Positions 44,314-55,638 of a stretch of DNA of 64,000 nt are shown here, in pieces. Position numbers and translations under genes: made by a program. A model generated the notes under the pieces. The model was not told where the DNA came from and searched no databases. It was given only the letters and a program-made list of their open reading frames with translations. The stretch spans positions 1,054,001 to 1,118,000 of the forward strand of contig KN832875.1 in assembly GCA_000827325.1 (NCBI GenBank), in the 5' to 3' direction. This DNA is from Oidiodendron maius Zn (taxonomy: Eukaryota; Ascomycota; Leotiomycetes; Myxotrichaceae). Position 1 is the stretch's first letter, and each line of letters begins with the position of its first letter.

Positions 44314-44805
44314 TCAGATAAGTTGTGTGGTAGCTCCAGAAACATCGATGATTCTGACATCCGTTTCCCCAAAATTATCCACGTATGGATCGCTGTCGAG
44401 GTCCACTTTGGCCAGGTTAACCATAAATCCCTGGACTCCCAGAATAATGCGATAACAGGCCAGGCCTAGTAATGCAGCGATAACGAGGAGAAGATTGAGG
44501 ATTGCAAGTAGGCATAGCGGGATAACATGCCACAGTTGGACTCTTCTTAAGGGGCAACCCCCTTTCTTCTTTTCGTCGCCGTTGTCTTCCGGTTCTATCA
44601 GCCCAGCAAGTATAAACCGAAGTGGGCATTTTGCTTCCGAAATTGCGGAGTCTGTGGACGAGGACGATACGGATTCGGTATCTCCATCCCTATCCTTCTT
44701 CCTCTTCTTTCCGTGAGAACCATCGGAGTGCCGTCGCGCACGACTGTTAGCAGAGTGCTTTTCTTTCTTTGAAGATGCCATGCCAGAAGACAAAATACTC
44801 GACAT
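44314..44805 (-). CDS. Hypothetical single-pass membrane protein, 163 aa
   Basis: The N-terminal half is basic and Ser-rich (SSKKEKHSANSRARR, KKRKKDRDGD), like a cytosolic disordered region with possible nuclear-type basic stretches. A strong hydrophobic segment, VIPLCLLAILNLLLVIAALLG, follows around residue 110, and the C-terminus is a short acidic tail (DLDSDPYVDNFGETDVRI). It looks like a tail-anchored or single-pass membrane protein. I recognise no family. The start could instead be the internal Met at residue 9. The gene sits alone between two gaps of about 1 kb. Confidence 0.5.
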   Translation of the reverse strand: MSSILSSGMASSKKEKHSANSRARRHSDGSHGKKRKKDRDGDTESVSSSSTDSAISEAKCPLRFILAGLIEPEDNGDEKKKGGCPLRRVQLWHVIPLCLLAILNLLLVIAALLGLACYRIILGVQGFMVNLAKVDLDSDPYVDNFGETDVRIIDVSGATTQLI

Positions 44806-45936
44806 TGGATGAACAGTGAGACTGCGAGTGTGGTTACGAAAGATACGGGAGCTGCTTATCAGTCACTGTACGGCTGTGGCTGCGATGCAAAATACTACGA
44901 GGATGAGAATGACAAAGCCTCTTCATCCGATAGATGCCTAAGTGAAGAGGGTGTATAGACCTCTCTCCGGGCTGAGACATAAATACGCAAAGACGTCATG
45001 CTGCGAAGCCATGTGCCAGAAAATTAGTCTGCGATAGATCGGGCATAGCTGAGCGGGCGCCCACAGCGGGCAGCGTGACGGCACTTTGATACCTCTCGCA
45101 CACCACCAAATGTAAGAACGGCGAAGTGGTTTCAAATCCTTCATGACAAAGGTTGATACTTCTCAACCACGCTTAAGAGAGTTGGACAGCCCCATGTGCG
45201 ATGGTCGGGGTGCATCACCAATCATGGACGCCTGTTATGGTAGGGGAGTCCTGCAAGAGTCTCTCCATGGCTTGCCCCGTCCCATTTCGATGGATGTGTG
45301 CCCAATAGTGAGGCCGCCCACGAAGACTACTTCAAGGCACATCATCTCGATAATTCGACGATTTCTCCAGCAAGCTAGGTAGCAGGCTCGGACAATTTCG
45401 AACCCTCATGACATGCTCCCTGCCGTAGAGACAGGGTGGCGAGCGTCGAATGAGAGACGAGACAGGGAGGGGAGGGGAGGCAGATATCAGCTGGTTGCTT
45501 TCGCCTAGTGGCTCTGATGCAAGCTCTCACGCGGCCATTGTCGAAGATGCTAACATCGGATCGCGCCTTCTGAGCTCGCGTCTGATCGGCGCGCATCAGA
45601 GCCTTTCCAATATACTCACATAACGCACTCAGGAATGAGATTCCAGATAGGTAGCTCTATCTGATATAATTTCAAGGAAAACTAAGTGGAGATGTATGAG
45701 CATCCCGAGGTATAGAGGAGAATCAGGATGCTATGCGGTGTTGTTTTGTGGCTGACCTCAATCATCATGTTGGTTTCTAGTGGCCTGAGGCTTAAACAGA
45801 GCTCATACGTCAATGACGGTGAACTTTAACCGTACGAAGAGCTTCTCGACACTCAGTCGCCCAGCGCTATCAGCTGCACATCAACAGCGCGCATGAAATT
45901 GATGGGCTCGTACCATCGCGGGTGATTTGAGCTAAA
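44806..45936. other. Intergenic region without a recognised gene
   Basis: This 1.1-kb divergent region holds promoters for the genes on either side. There is a short purine block GGGAGGGGAGGGGAGG near 45466. No gene or RNA was recognised. Confidence 0.45.
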
Positions 45937-47166
45937 ATGGTTCTCGAAGACACACCTCCATCCACAAGCCAAGATACTTTCGACCAAAGTGTTCCAGCTA
46001 ACGACGAGGATCCATTCGCACCATCACAACCGGGGGCTGTTCATTATAATATTGATCAGTCATTACTACGACCATTTCCCATACTTGGCCCGCTGCTTGG
46101 TCAATCCCAGGCGAGATGGGATAGGACTCTTCAGCATTTTGTTCGTCAGGCACAGCTTGCTGTACGGCGGCCATTGACCCAGGAAGAAGTTGATGCTTAT
46201 GCATATTGGACTGCGAGGGCGATATCACAATCCTCCTATGGCGCCCCGTTAGGGATCGCTGGAGGCTGCTACGCGGCGTATATCTCTGCCCAAAAATTTC
46301 GATTTCCCTTCTGGCAGCCAAATCTCGATACGTTCAACCCAGAATTATTTCCTCAGAAGCAAGCCATATTCAGAGGTAATCGAGCCATCATGGCCTGGCA
46401 TGCCATGAGGTTATTGTCATACTCTACTTTAGGGGGCGCTATTGGTGGCTTTCTTATGAGCAGTTTTGCAGTATCTTCTTCAATTGCCAATCAATTCCTG
46501 GATAAAAGGCTGAGAGAAGTAAATGAAGCCCTGCTTCAGCAAATTCAGTCACGGCGCGGAACCACAAACCCGCAAATGCGGCAACATCGTGTTCCTAGAC
46601 AGGCCCAGAAAGATGATGCCAGTCCTTCTGGCGGTATATACGAGAGTGGGTATACGGAGACGGATGGGAGACAGGAAAGCGAACGGTTGAGCGATGATCG
46701 TTGGAGAGAAGAACAACCCAAGGCAAGACCTTGGCGCAAATCGCCGAGGCCTACTCCACTGGAGGAGGTACATGAAAATCAGGACGCAGGATATGCTGTT
46801 TATGACGACACCTCTCCAACTGGTGGTCAAGGTGTGAGTGCCGATACTGCTCCGCAAGAAAAATCTGGATCAGCTTGGGATCGGTTAAGACGTGGCGAGA
46901 AGCCATCCCAGAATAGACAGATAGAGACAGGGCGATATCAACAAGCTCCGCAGCCGCCACGACAGAGTGCCTGGTCTAAACTGCGAAATGGATCAGAGCA
47001 AGGAGGCCGAGATACACCGCCTGCAGACGAGAGCTATTCGTACTCTGAGACATATGAGCAAAGAGAGCTAGCTAAAGCTCAGGCTCAGAGAGATTTTGAT
47101 GCTCAAATTGAACGGGAGCGCAGAGGCGGCGACTTCAATGACAGTGGAGATCAAAAGCGGTGGTAA
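45937..47166 (+). CDS. Conserved fungal membrane protein of unknown function, 409 aa
   Basis: This single-exon gene starts MVLEDTPPST. Residues 1-60 are acidic and disordered. The conserved core is residues 75-195: ARWDRTLQHFVRQAQLAVRR, a first hydrophobic stretch YGAPLGIAGGCYAAYIS, a loop with FPFWQPN, and a second stretch LSYSTLGGAIGGFLMSSFAV. The last 200 residues are disordered and rich in Arg, Gln and Ser, with three SAW[DS][RK]LR-like repeats (SAWDRLRRGE, SAWSKLRNGS). Two glycine-patterned hydrophobic segments suggest an organelle inner-membrane protein. I recall such genes being poorly annotated in Pezizomycotina and assign no function. Confidence 0.65.
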   Translation: MVLEDTPPSTSQDTFDQSVPANDEDPFAPSQPGAVHYNIDQSLLRPFPILGPLLGQSQARWDRTLQHFVRQAQLAVRRPLTQEEVDAYAYWTARAISQSSYGAPLGIAGGCYAAYISAQKFRFPFWQPNLDTFNPELFPQKQAIFRGNRAIMAWHAMRLLSYSTLGGAIGGFLMSSFAVSSSIANQFLDKRLREVNEALLQQIQSRRGTTNPQMRQHRVPRQAQKDDASPSGGIYESGYTETDGRQESERLSDDRWREEQPKARPWRKSPRPTPLEEVHENQDAGYAVYDDTSPTGGQGVSADTAPQEKSGSAWDRLRRGEKPSQNRQIETGRYQQAPQPPRQSAWSKLRNGSEQGGRDTPPADESYSYSETYEQRELAKAQAQRDFDAQIERERRGGDFNDSGDQKRW

Positions 47167-47463
47167 AATGTACATTACAATACAAGAACCGAGCGTGGCT
47201 ATTTCTCTACTGAATGAATCTGTATGTCGTAGTACGCTACATCTAATTGAACTAAACATGTATTATGGTAATTATCTTGCACTAACTGTCATCCCTCTGG
47301 TTCCATGGAAAACGCTGCTCCTTCCATTGAACTGAGGAGTTCATGCCGCCTCAAAAGCTACCCCTCGTCACGGGACTTCGCACTCCCATCATTGCTCGCC
47401 TTCCGAAACTTTCCCAGCTTCTCAGCTCTGCATATCACCACAACAGCTTGCTAGGAACCAATT

Positions 47464-48557
47464 ATGGCAGATCGCCCACTCCCATATCATGACGACAATT
47501 ATACACGACATTCGCGGTCGCAATCTCCTCACAGACACCGTCACCGCTCACACCGAACCCGGTCTCCCCAGCAAGCCCATGCGCCAATGGAACTCCCATA
47601 CAAATCTCGACCACTGACAAAACGCGATTACGAAGTCTTCAAACCTATGTTTGCATTATATCTGGATATACAGAAAGGCAAGGTTCTCGATGACCTAGAT
47701 GAAGTGGAGGTAAAAGGACGATGGAAGAGCTTCCTCGGAAAATGGTAGGGGTATTTCATTCTATGGCTGGCATAGATCTTGCAATGGCAATCATGCTAAC
47801 ACGTGGAGGAACCGTGGAGAGCTTGCTGAGGGATGGTATGATCCCTCAACTCTTCAAAAGGCACGGCAATCTGCTTCGGCTCCGCTTGGATCCTCGTCGA
47901 ATACGCAGGCAAAATCCATCAAGACAACTGTCTTGGATTCCGGGGGTATGAGTACGCAAGGTGTAGCAGAAGGTGACAGTGAAAGTGATGATTCGGTTGG
48001 TCCCATGTTACCAGGTCAGGAAGATCGTTCGAAGAGGAAACGAACGGGCCCAAGTATTCCAAATATGCAGGATTTAGAACTCAAAAGAGGTATTATATGT
48101 CAGGAAGCGGACTTATTTGTTTCTAACTTTTTAAATAGAAATGGATGCAGAGGGCAGAATGGCGCGACGAGAAGATATTCGATATAACCGGAAGCTAGAT
48201 CGCAAAGCCCAAGCAGCTGCTCTGGATGAACTTGCCCCAAGAGCAGAAGTGGGCACAAGAGAAAGACAGTTGGAGAAGAAGAAAGAAGTAAATGAGAAGA
48301 TGAAATCGTTCAGAGAGAGGTCTCCAGGCGCAGCCGACGTACCCGATGCGGAGTTGATGGGAGGTGGGGATGAGGCTGGAGAATACAAACAGATGAAAGA
48401 AGAAGTCGAGCGCAAGAAAAATGAAAGAGAATTGCGGAAGGAAGAGATACTGAGAGCGAGGATGGCGGAAAGGGAAGAGAGATTAAGTGAGTACAGGGCG
48501 AAAGAAGAGAGCACTATGGCCATGTTGAAGGCTCTTGCAAAACAGAGATTTGGTTGA
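47464..48557 (+). CDS. Conserved charged coiled-coil protein of unknown function, 326 aa
   Basis: Exons 47464-47744, 47809-48089 and 48139-48557 keep frame throughout. The N-terminus is an RS/His-rich segment (RHSRSQSPHRHRHRSHR), as in splicing-related proteins. A compact conserved region follows at residues 50-110: RPLTKRDYEVFKPMFALYLD, GRWKSFLGKWNRGELAEGWYDP, where the first join supplies WNRGEL. The C-terminal 150 residues are a highly charged helix with REDIRYNRKLDRKAQ and many E/K/R repeats. A nuclear RNA-processing role is possible from composition alone. The central GRWKSFLGKWN motif should make database identification easy. Confidence 0.75.
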
Positions 48558-49292
48558 TACAAAAAGCTGGGCGGTTGTGCAATTCAGATCACTTTGATAA
48601 ATTCAGGACCGGAAATGCGCTCTACTCTGTGCTAGGATACCAGACCACGGCAGTTGATTTGCAAAATTTACTTTGTAGAGAAATGTTTATGCTGTCATGG
48701 TATACCGCGGCGATGTTTGTTTAGCTAGGTGTGCTTATGAGGATATCCGGTAGCCTTGCCCAGCCTTGCATAAGCCAAAATCTCCTGGTGCAGATAAATC
48801 TCAGATTTCTCAACTCTCCCAAACTCCACTTCCGTCATCGACTACCGCATCACGAAAAGGAATGCGGCACGTCCTTTATCGTGATATTTGAGAAGGTTAG
48901 CAATATCAACACTCGTACTGTACATATCAGTAGCATGTCAGGTTTATAACGCTAAGCCGGTCCAGAAATTCCTCAGGACGCGCCGGCACATTGCTGCACC
49001 AAGTTGAATGTCTACGATCTAAGATCCTAATGTGTAGGCATGGAAGTTTTGCTTCAAAGATGCTTATACAGTGTGCGGACACCCAACTGGTCAACAGCAT
49101 GTACAACAAATCTCAGAGCTGCAACGCGATGTCGAAGACCCCTCAACACAACTACTATACTTCGAGCTTCAAAAAGCCCAATGAAGATTCCAATCAAAGC
49201 ACATAAAGCAAGACTCGACTACAAGTACTTCACAATTATCTCTCATTCAGCGCCATCTCTAATACCTAAATCTTTCTAGAACCCCAACCCGA
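48558..49292. other. Intergenic region
   Basis: This gap lies between two same-strand genes. It should hold the promoter of the OMS1-like gene. No gene or motif was recognised. Confidence 0.45.
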
Positions 49293-50270
49293 ATGCCCAC
49301 TCCTCGCGTCACGTCTTCTCCTCCTCCTCGAGCCAATCCCCTGCGATACCGCACAATCCCCATAATATTTGGCAGCATCACCCTCTTTGCCTTCTCTAGC
49401 TACTGTACATATGTATACATCACCCTCTCGCGCACCCCCGCTCCTACAACCTCCTCCCTGCCCAGCACTCAATCAGATGTATCCTCTCGCTATAACACAA
49501 TAGCACGCAGCTTCGACACATCGGTCGATTGGACGGAAAAGGTTTTGCGGATCACCAAGCTCAGGAAGAAGCTGCTCTCTCAGGCACATGGTGACGTTCT
49601 CGAGGTGTCAATTGGAACGGGCCGCAATCTGGAATACTATAATTGGGGCTTAACTCTACGGGATGGCAAGGGTAAGGAAGCAGGGGAGAGCAAGGGGAAG
49701 GTTAAGAGTTTCACAGCAGTAGATATAAGTGAGGAGATGGTTAAAGTGGCTCGTGAGAAATTCTTGAAGCTGTTCCCTGGGAAACTAGGTACGAGATGGG
49801 TCGTTGGAGACGCTAGCACTGAGATTCCGAGTCCGCCCATGGATACAATTGTGAGGGATGGGACCCTAGGGAAAAGGAATTATGATACAGTCGTCCAGAC
49901 TATGGGACTTTGTAGTGCCAATGATCCCGTGGCCTTGTTGAAGAATCTCGGCGATTGTGTTAAAGAAGATAGTGGCAGGATATTACTTTTGGAGCACGGG
50001 AGGGGGAACTGGGAGTGGCTCAATGGAGTTTTGGATAAGTTTGCTGAGGGCCATGCGAAGGAGTTTGGCTGTTGGTGGAACAGAGACTTGGAGGGCATTG
50101 TCAAGGATAGCGGTCTGGATATAGTGGACATGCACTCTGTCTGGTGGCACGGAGGGACGACGTGGTGGATTGAGCTGAAGAAACCAAAAGCGATATCTGA
50201 AAACACTGAAAACCAGGCTGTTCCTCCAAAGCTACGGAACGATGGAGATGCAAAGAAGAAATGGTGGTAA
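49293..50270 (+). CDS. OMS1-like membrane-anchored methyltransferase
   Basis: This single-exon gene encodes 325 aa. A basic N-terminus (TSSPPPRANPLRYR) and one transmembrane segment (IPIIFGSITLFAFSSYCTYVY) precede the catalytic domain, a layout like mitochondrial inner-membrane Oms1. The class I SAM domain has motif I GDVLEVSIGTGRN (about residue 100), motif II FTAVDISEEMV and post-motif YDTVVQTMGLCS. The sequence RILLLEHGRGNWEWLNGVLD and the end WWHGGTTWWIELKKP match this subfamily. Yeast OMS1 is a multicopy suppressor of oxa1 defects; the substrate is unknown. Confidence 0.72.
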   Translation: MPTPRVTSSPPPRANPLRYRTIPIIFGSITLFAFSSYCTYVYITLSRTPAPTTSSLPSTQSDVSSRYNTIARSFDTSVDWTEKVLRITKLRKKLLSQAHGDVLEVSIGTGRNLEYYNWGLTLRDGKGKEAGESKGKVKSFTAVDISEEMVKVAREKFLKLFPGKLGTRWVVGDASTEIPSPPMDTIVRDGTLGKRNYDTVVQTMGLCSANDPVALLKNLGDCVKEDSGRILLLEHGRGNWEWLNGVLDKFAEGHAKEFGCWWNRDLEGIVKDSGLDIVDMHSVWWHGGTTWWIELKKPKAISENTENQAVPPKLRNDGDAKKKWW

Positions 50271-50412
50271 TGATAAAAAATTCTATCCAACCCCCAAGAT
50301 TTGGGAAGGGGCCTTGATGCCAAGTGAGGAATAGACTTTACTACGGTTAATCCCAGCTGTCCGCTTCTGCAGAGTAGAGCTCCCTTACAACCTGCTGGGG
50401 GTCGTGAATCGC

Positions 50413-50626
50413 TTAAAGGCGTAAGGCTATAAACTCCCTAGGCTTCACCTGTACACTAGGGCTAAAGGCTGCCCAGACCCAGGTAGTCTCCTTAGTGTAT
50501 TTCTCTACTTTTCCTTTAAACGTTAGGATTGTATCGCCACTAGGGAGCCTGCACACTGCAATAGCCTTACCACCTCTAATTGCTTTATTTGCTGCCTCTA
50601 TAGCTTTACCTGAGCCTCGAGGGCCC
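50413..50626 (-). mobile_element. Retroelement ORF1-like fragment, degraded
   Basis: The minus strand reads about 70 residues including KAIAVCRLPSGDTILTFKGK and TTWVWAAFSPSV. This pattern (charged helix, then RxLPSGD, then a W.xAF block) is like the ORF1 protein of fungal LINEs of the Tad type. No full element, reverse transcriptase or terminal structure is visible, and the fragment is broken. The surrounding 50340-50700 has unusual TAAG/CTTA-rich composition. Family assignment is tentative. Confidence 0.45.
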
Positions 50627-50827
50627 TAAGAAGCTATAAGGGGGGTATTTTTGGGTTACTGATTATGATACTAATATCTGATTGAGTTTATCTTATGGGG
50701 TGGTGGGAGTTTCTGGGATTAATAAAAATCGCTTTTTTTATAGGCTGAATGATTAAAGATTTAGTAACTATATAAGCGTTGTTCAAGAGAGTTATAGCCA
50801 TCTCTCTTACTTCCGAGCATATTCTTC

Positions 50828-52621
50828 TTAGATTGGAATGCCTGCTACCTTGATAGGGTGAGCTTCTGTATTGAACACAAATTGGTTGACCCCATCGTGA
50901 TTAACTTGGAAAGTAGCGTCCTAGTGGCAGTTAGTGCGCATTCCTAATTTGATTTTGAAGGGAAGGGCTTTTACCGGTGCGTGGATGAGATAGCTGTACT
51001 TCATCACCTCGGCGAACAGGAAGCTGTCCTGGAAGTCGTTGAAGCCGCCGCCGCCCTTGACGTTCACATTGTCCAACTCAGCGAATCCAGAGCCGACGCG
51101 GGCCGTGGCGTTGATAGCAACGAAGGCGTTCCAGGCCCAGTCTTGGTACGTTGAGTTACCAGTTGCCCTATAGGCGTAGTAAAAACTCTCGATCACCTCA
51201 GGTCGGAGGATATACACAGAGGAGGTGATATAGAAACCTGACTTGGTATAGAACGCCTGCTGATCAGCCGGGGGCGGCGGGTTATTAGTGTCATTAGCAG
51301 CAGTGGTGTCGGTGACCCATCTGAACTCCTCAGGTCCAATTCCCGTAGCATCGGAGGCGTAAGTATCTTCACAACCGTGCACAAGAGCCAGGCCGAAGTC
51401 AATATACTTCTGCTCATTAAGGACGAGACCTCCAAGGATGAAGTTTCCTCCATTAAAGCAAGCGACTATTCAAGTGTTAATATTAAGAGGCATGTAGTAA
51501 AGATATTTCTGGTGTAAACTCACGATGCTCTGACACGAAAAGAAGTTCCTGGCCATTATACGCAGCGGTGAAGGTCAAGTCAGGGCGGGTAGACGGGTGG
51601 CTTGCAAGGTATTCAATTGTAGAATCGGCGGCGAGCACCCAGCGATCCTTGTAGCTTGCAAACCGGACGGGATCGTACACATACATCTTGATAAGGTACT
51701 CATAGAAACTATCATCGCCACCAACCCACCCCCCTGATGCGTCCTGGAAAAGGCCAGAAGAAAGATCAACATTCGTGCCAACAAGACCAGGGAAGGGCTC
51801 AGAGGATGCTGGGTGAGGGTCCAGGAGATAGGACTCTCCTTTCTGGGCTAATTCACCATAAGTATCATTGCCAGTGAGATCAGAAAGGCGTGTCCATTCC
51901 AGCACAAGAGTACCAATGGTTGCAAGACCGTTAGTGGTAGAGCCGTCCGTGCCTTCGGGGTTAAGATAGAGGTTATTGGACGGGATTCCAGAAGGCGTGT
52001 TAAATGCAAACGACAAGTTGTTCGCCAAGCCCTGTGCCTGGTCGAGAACAGTCTTCACAGCAGCAGTGTTGTTTGTGAGACCGGACAAGGGTCCGCTCAA
52101 GAGATCATACCCTGCGCCGGATTAGTATCCAAAAGTGCTGCTATGGGCGCGTTCGGGTTAGTCACCTGCCAACAGCCCTCCCAGATACCGAATTGTTGTC
52201 TCGAAAAGAGAAATCTGGGAGCCGGGAACAGGCGCACCGAAATCAATCGTGCCAATATAGTTCAAGATAATGTTGGCCACATCTGCGTTCCCCATGACAA
52301 GGGCCGTGGAGAAGGCATCAATGGCACTTGCTCCCCAGCCATTTCTAGAAAACGTCAATATTAGAGCGCTTTTCCGGGTTTACAGTGGGTTACAGACCTC
52401 GAGTCGGAGAAGCTGTTGGATATCGGATGCAGCTCGTCGTGAGGAAAGGCGTATTTGTAGTAGCCATCCCAGGCAAACTGAAAGGCTTCCTTTACGGCGG
52501 CTGCACGCTCTTCGCTCTGCCTACTGTTGGTATCGTAATTCGGGCTGCGCGCTGGCATGGCCACCACTGCCTGAGAGCAGAGGCCGATGATGGCAGCGAC
52601 GCCAAAGGCTTGGGAGTGCAT
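50828..52621 (-). CDS. Secreted class I alpha-1,2-mannosidase, GH47
   Basis: Five exons give 524 aa: 52621-52398, 52344-52166, 52111-51524, 51465-50975 and 50920-50828. A signal peptide covers residues 1-22 ([16 protein letters not shown]). GH47 landmarks run in order: [123 protein letters not shown], and the calcium-binding end VFNTEAHP. All four joins restore these motifs. The enzyme trims Man9GlcNAc2 N-glycans in the secretory pathway or outside the cell, as Aspergillus MsdS does. It lacks an N-terminal anchor. The last exon is only 31 codons. Confidence 0.93.
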
Positions 52622-53723
52622 TCTCGCTGGAGAAGGAGTCACTTATTAGGGAGAAAGGCCTCTTGGTGGTCTCCGAGCAGGAGAAGAAGCTACAATGGGC
52701 CGATGAGGACTTTGTACAAAATCGAGAGATCGATCTGGCGCCGGAGGAAAGATCCGTCATGTCTAGGGAGGATAAGTGTACATATATATATGCACAAGAG
52801 ATACCTATTAAGAGTGGTACCGGCCTCACGATAGTTCGAGACCAACCAAGCCAGCCTCGCCCAGAGTACGTGTAATCAACATCCCCATGCTACCGGGTCT
52901 TCCCCGCCCACGTTATGACATGTTCACAAGGTGTGGACTCCTGCTCATGAAGCCGACTGGGGAGCAGGAGCAAGCCTAGCACACCCGGCGGACATAGCAG
53001 GACGAGCAAGCAATAGTGTTGTCGCACTGCAGCAATCTTGCTTTCAAGTAGGCAATCGGTCCGCACGCGAGAGACATTTCGAGAGGAGTCTCACGCGCTT
53101 GGCAAGTCAAGCGACAGTCGTCCGATCTGCACATTGGCTGACATGGGAGATTTGTACGAGAAGATTGACGATCGCCGGCAATCCTTCAGCTGAGACCCCA
53201 GAAACGCCCATTTTACGCCTCTGCCCCTGGCTAGATCGGCAGCCATATCCCCCATACGGTGAGATTCGGTTCGCGCGGAGGGCCGACAACGTCGCGGGCA
53301 CAGAAGGTCACTTCTCTGCGAGCAGCTTGTGCAGGTGCCTTTACGGCACTGTACAGTAATGAAAAGCCCGAGTAACGTTGTATGGGCAGGGCTATATCAT
53401 TAAACCCCTTGGAATTTTGCTGAGGGCATAGGTGCGCGCATGCATGACGCCAATGAACCCAGATCCCGTCATCATATATCTCGTCGATTAAGAGTTAGGC
53501 TAATTAAGGTTTTTGTCACCCTCTGTAGGCTGCTGTAATGATGCAAGGCACTTGCAGGTGATTAGGAGATGGCTTTTCGCGTCCACTTTGCCCCGAACTC
53601 TCCATCGTCCTTCCCGACGCGGCAACGGGGCAATCCGCCTTGGCCAGGCCATAATAAAAACGCCCCTCTTCTGCTCCTACTCCCGACAATCTCCCCTCAC
53701 TGCAAGCTGACTCCTCGTAAATG
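52622..53723. promoter_or_regulatory. Region between the mannosidase start and a regulator's 3' end
   Basis: This 1.1-kb region holds the mannosidase promoter and the 3' end of the third Zn2Cys6 gene. Several open frames start at non-ATG codons and have no domains. No clear operator. Confidence 0.4.
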
Positions 53724-55638
53724 CTATCTGTAGAGGCCCTGTTCCCCCATCTTTGTGGCCTCTCGGCGCAGCTTCGTCCTCGGTATCAATGCCAGCGCCA
53801 GTCGCACCCCCATCTGGCGGCCAATCTGCTCTAGCAGCTTGACGACCCAATGGTGGAGGTCATCCGGCACACCGCTTGCTCCTCCCGCCACTGCCAGTGG
53901 AAACAGAAGCAAAAAAACTCCTGTCATCTGGGGCACGCGATCTCCCCCGCCGTACCAGGTGCTATGGCGGAAGAACTGGCTGGGTACGCTGTTGCAAATG
54001 TCCAACGCGATGCGAGAAATCGTCTGAAGGCACCTATCCCGTTGTAACTGTTGATCAAGCATGTGCCACTCAAGATTATTAAATTGCACAAGGATGATTT
54101 CATTAATGAGAATCCGTGCCCAGTGGTAGTGGCCCCATATTCTCGCCGTCCAGAGGTCTCTATAAGCCTTGTAGTAGTCCTTGTACATGCTAGGCTCCGA
54201 TTCTACTGGGAACGTGATTTTAGGTCTCCATTCATCTGGGAGTAGCTGCTCCCACTGTTCAAGTTCCGCTTCGCAAATCAGAGCAGATCGAATGATGGCT
54301 TCGGGATCGGAAAGTTCTGATCTCTTCATTCGTGCGTAAAATTCGATAAAGTGGCTGATAACTGATATAAGGTTTGCCGCTGGGAGATCCTCTTCGAATT
54401 GAACTTCTTGCAGTCGGTAAATGGTTTCCGCAAATTCTGGAGGGATGTTCTTCCCCACTTCAAAATATCGGATGAACTGTCCATGTCAGCAACGAATCTA
54501 TGTATTGATTGGGTATTTGTTTTGTGCAAGAAACACATACTACCACAAAGCATAGTTGCAGCTGCATTCGAATGACAGGCTGCCCCATTTTATTCAGCAT
54601 CTCATTCTGGGTAATGGCCCTCAGAAGCGCCGCCGCACCGTCGAGATGTAATCCTCGTTTTCTGAAAGGACTGTCATCGCAGTCTACTACCTATGGGGCC
54701 AATCAGCTTAGAAAGATTGCCCGGAACAGAGCCGGTATACCTCGAAAATGCCGAGCAACATCACTTGCTTCAAGGTCTCTTCCAGATCAGCACTATCAAT
54801 CTTGTTGAGGACTCCTGCAACATGACTCAATGTTTCTGCATGCTTATGCTTCGCCGCCAACATGAGGCTTTTGTCGTTGGTGACATTTGAGAGGCCAGCA
54901 AGACCAATGGACAAGACTGCATCGTAGAAAGGTTTGCTTCGTTGCAGATCTACGACTAGAGGCGACATTTTAGGGTCCAAGGTCCCATCTATAAAAGGGG
55001 AATTGATGGATGAATAGTGAGTAAAGAAGAAAGCGAGCCCCCTATGCTCCGGGGTATGCAGATCTAATTCAAGAGGGTACACGGCCGATAAAATGGATTG
55101 GAGCTCAGAGTCCCAGGGCAAGGCAGGTATGCTGGGTGTGTTATAGTTCTCGACAGGGCGCGGAGAGATGGAATGATTAGGCTGAGGTGATGGAGCAAAA
55201 CTTGGCTTCTGCTCAGGACTCCATCCCTGATCCAATGATCTACCTGAGCCTCGCACTCTTCTAACGACCTTGGAATTTTCGTTACGAAACATGAGTGAAA
55301 GCTGATCACGATAGCCTGGGCACGATTTACCCGCTCTTGTACATTGCGAACATGAAGGATCCTTTTGATCGCACTGGTATTTTCGTCAGAATGCATATTT
55401 TATACGTAGAAGACCTCATCTGCGATTAAAGTTTATCACATAATTGTTATCTCCTCTAGCTTGCATCACGACTGAGTCTCTGAAACTTTTCAGGGGGAAA
55501 CAAAATATCTCCAAACAATTAGACCCGGTACGAATTGTGGCCTTAAGGACAAGTGCGAAACAAGTAGCTAGAGCGCACCTTGATTCTCCTTAGCCGGCAG
55601 CTGGAACAGCCTTTGCTAGGTTTTCCACAGTACACCAT
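53724..55638 (-). CDS. Zn(II)2Cys6 transcription factor
   Basis: The product is 530 aa from exons 55638-55579, 55373-54741, 54690-54544 and 54476-53724. The first exon is only 20 codons and ends GCSSCRLRRIK; the next starts CDQKDPSCSQCTRAGKSC. Together they form the complete six-cysteine cluster followed by PGYRDQLSLMFRNE. The middle region has YPLELDLHTPEHRGLAFFF and AGLSNV, typical of the fungal_trans_2-like class (C6 factors of 450-600 aa near metabolic genes). The 205-bp first intron is long for this genome. Joins 2 and 3 rebuild FEVVDCDD and CFVFIRYFEVGKN. No cluster partner is obvious nearby. Confidence 0.85.

Noticed and set aside
45375-45420. A B-box-like GGGTTCGAAATT on the minus strand as a tRNA hint
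   Set aside because: No matching A box or cloverleaf could be folded around it.
52931-53359. A 142-codon open frame between the mannosidase and the third regulator
   Set aside because: No domain and no splice support; likely chance in a GC-rich promoter.
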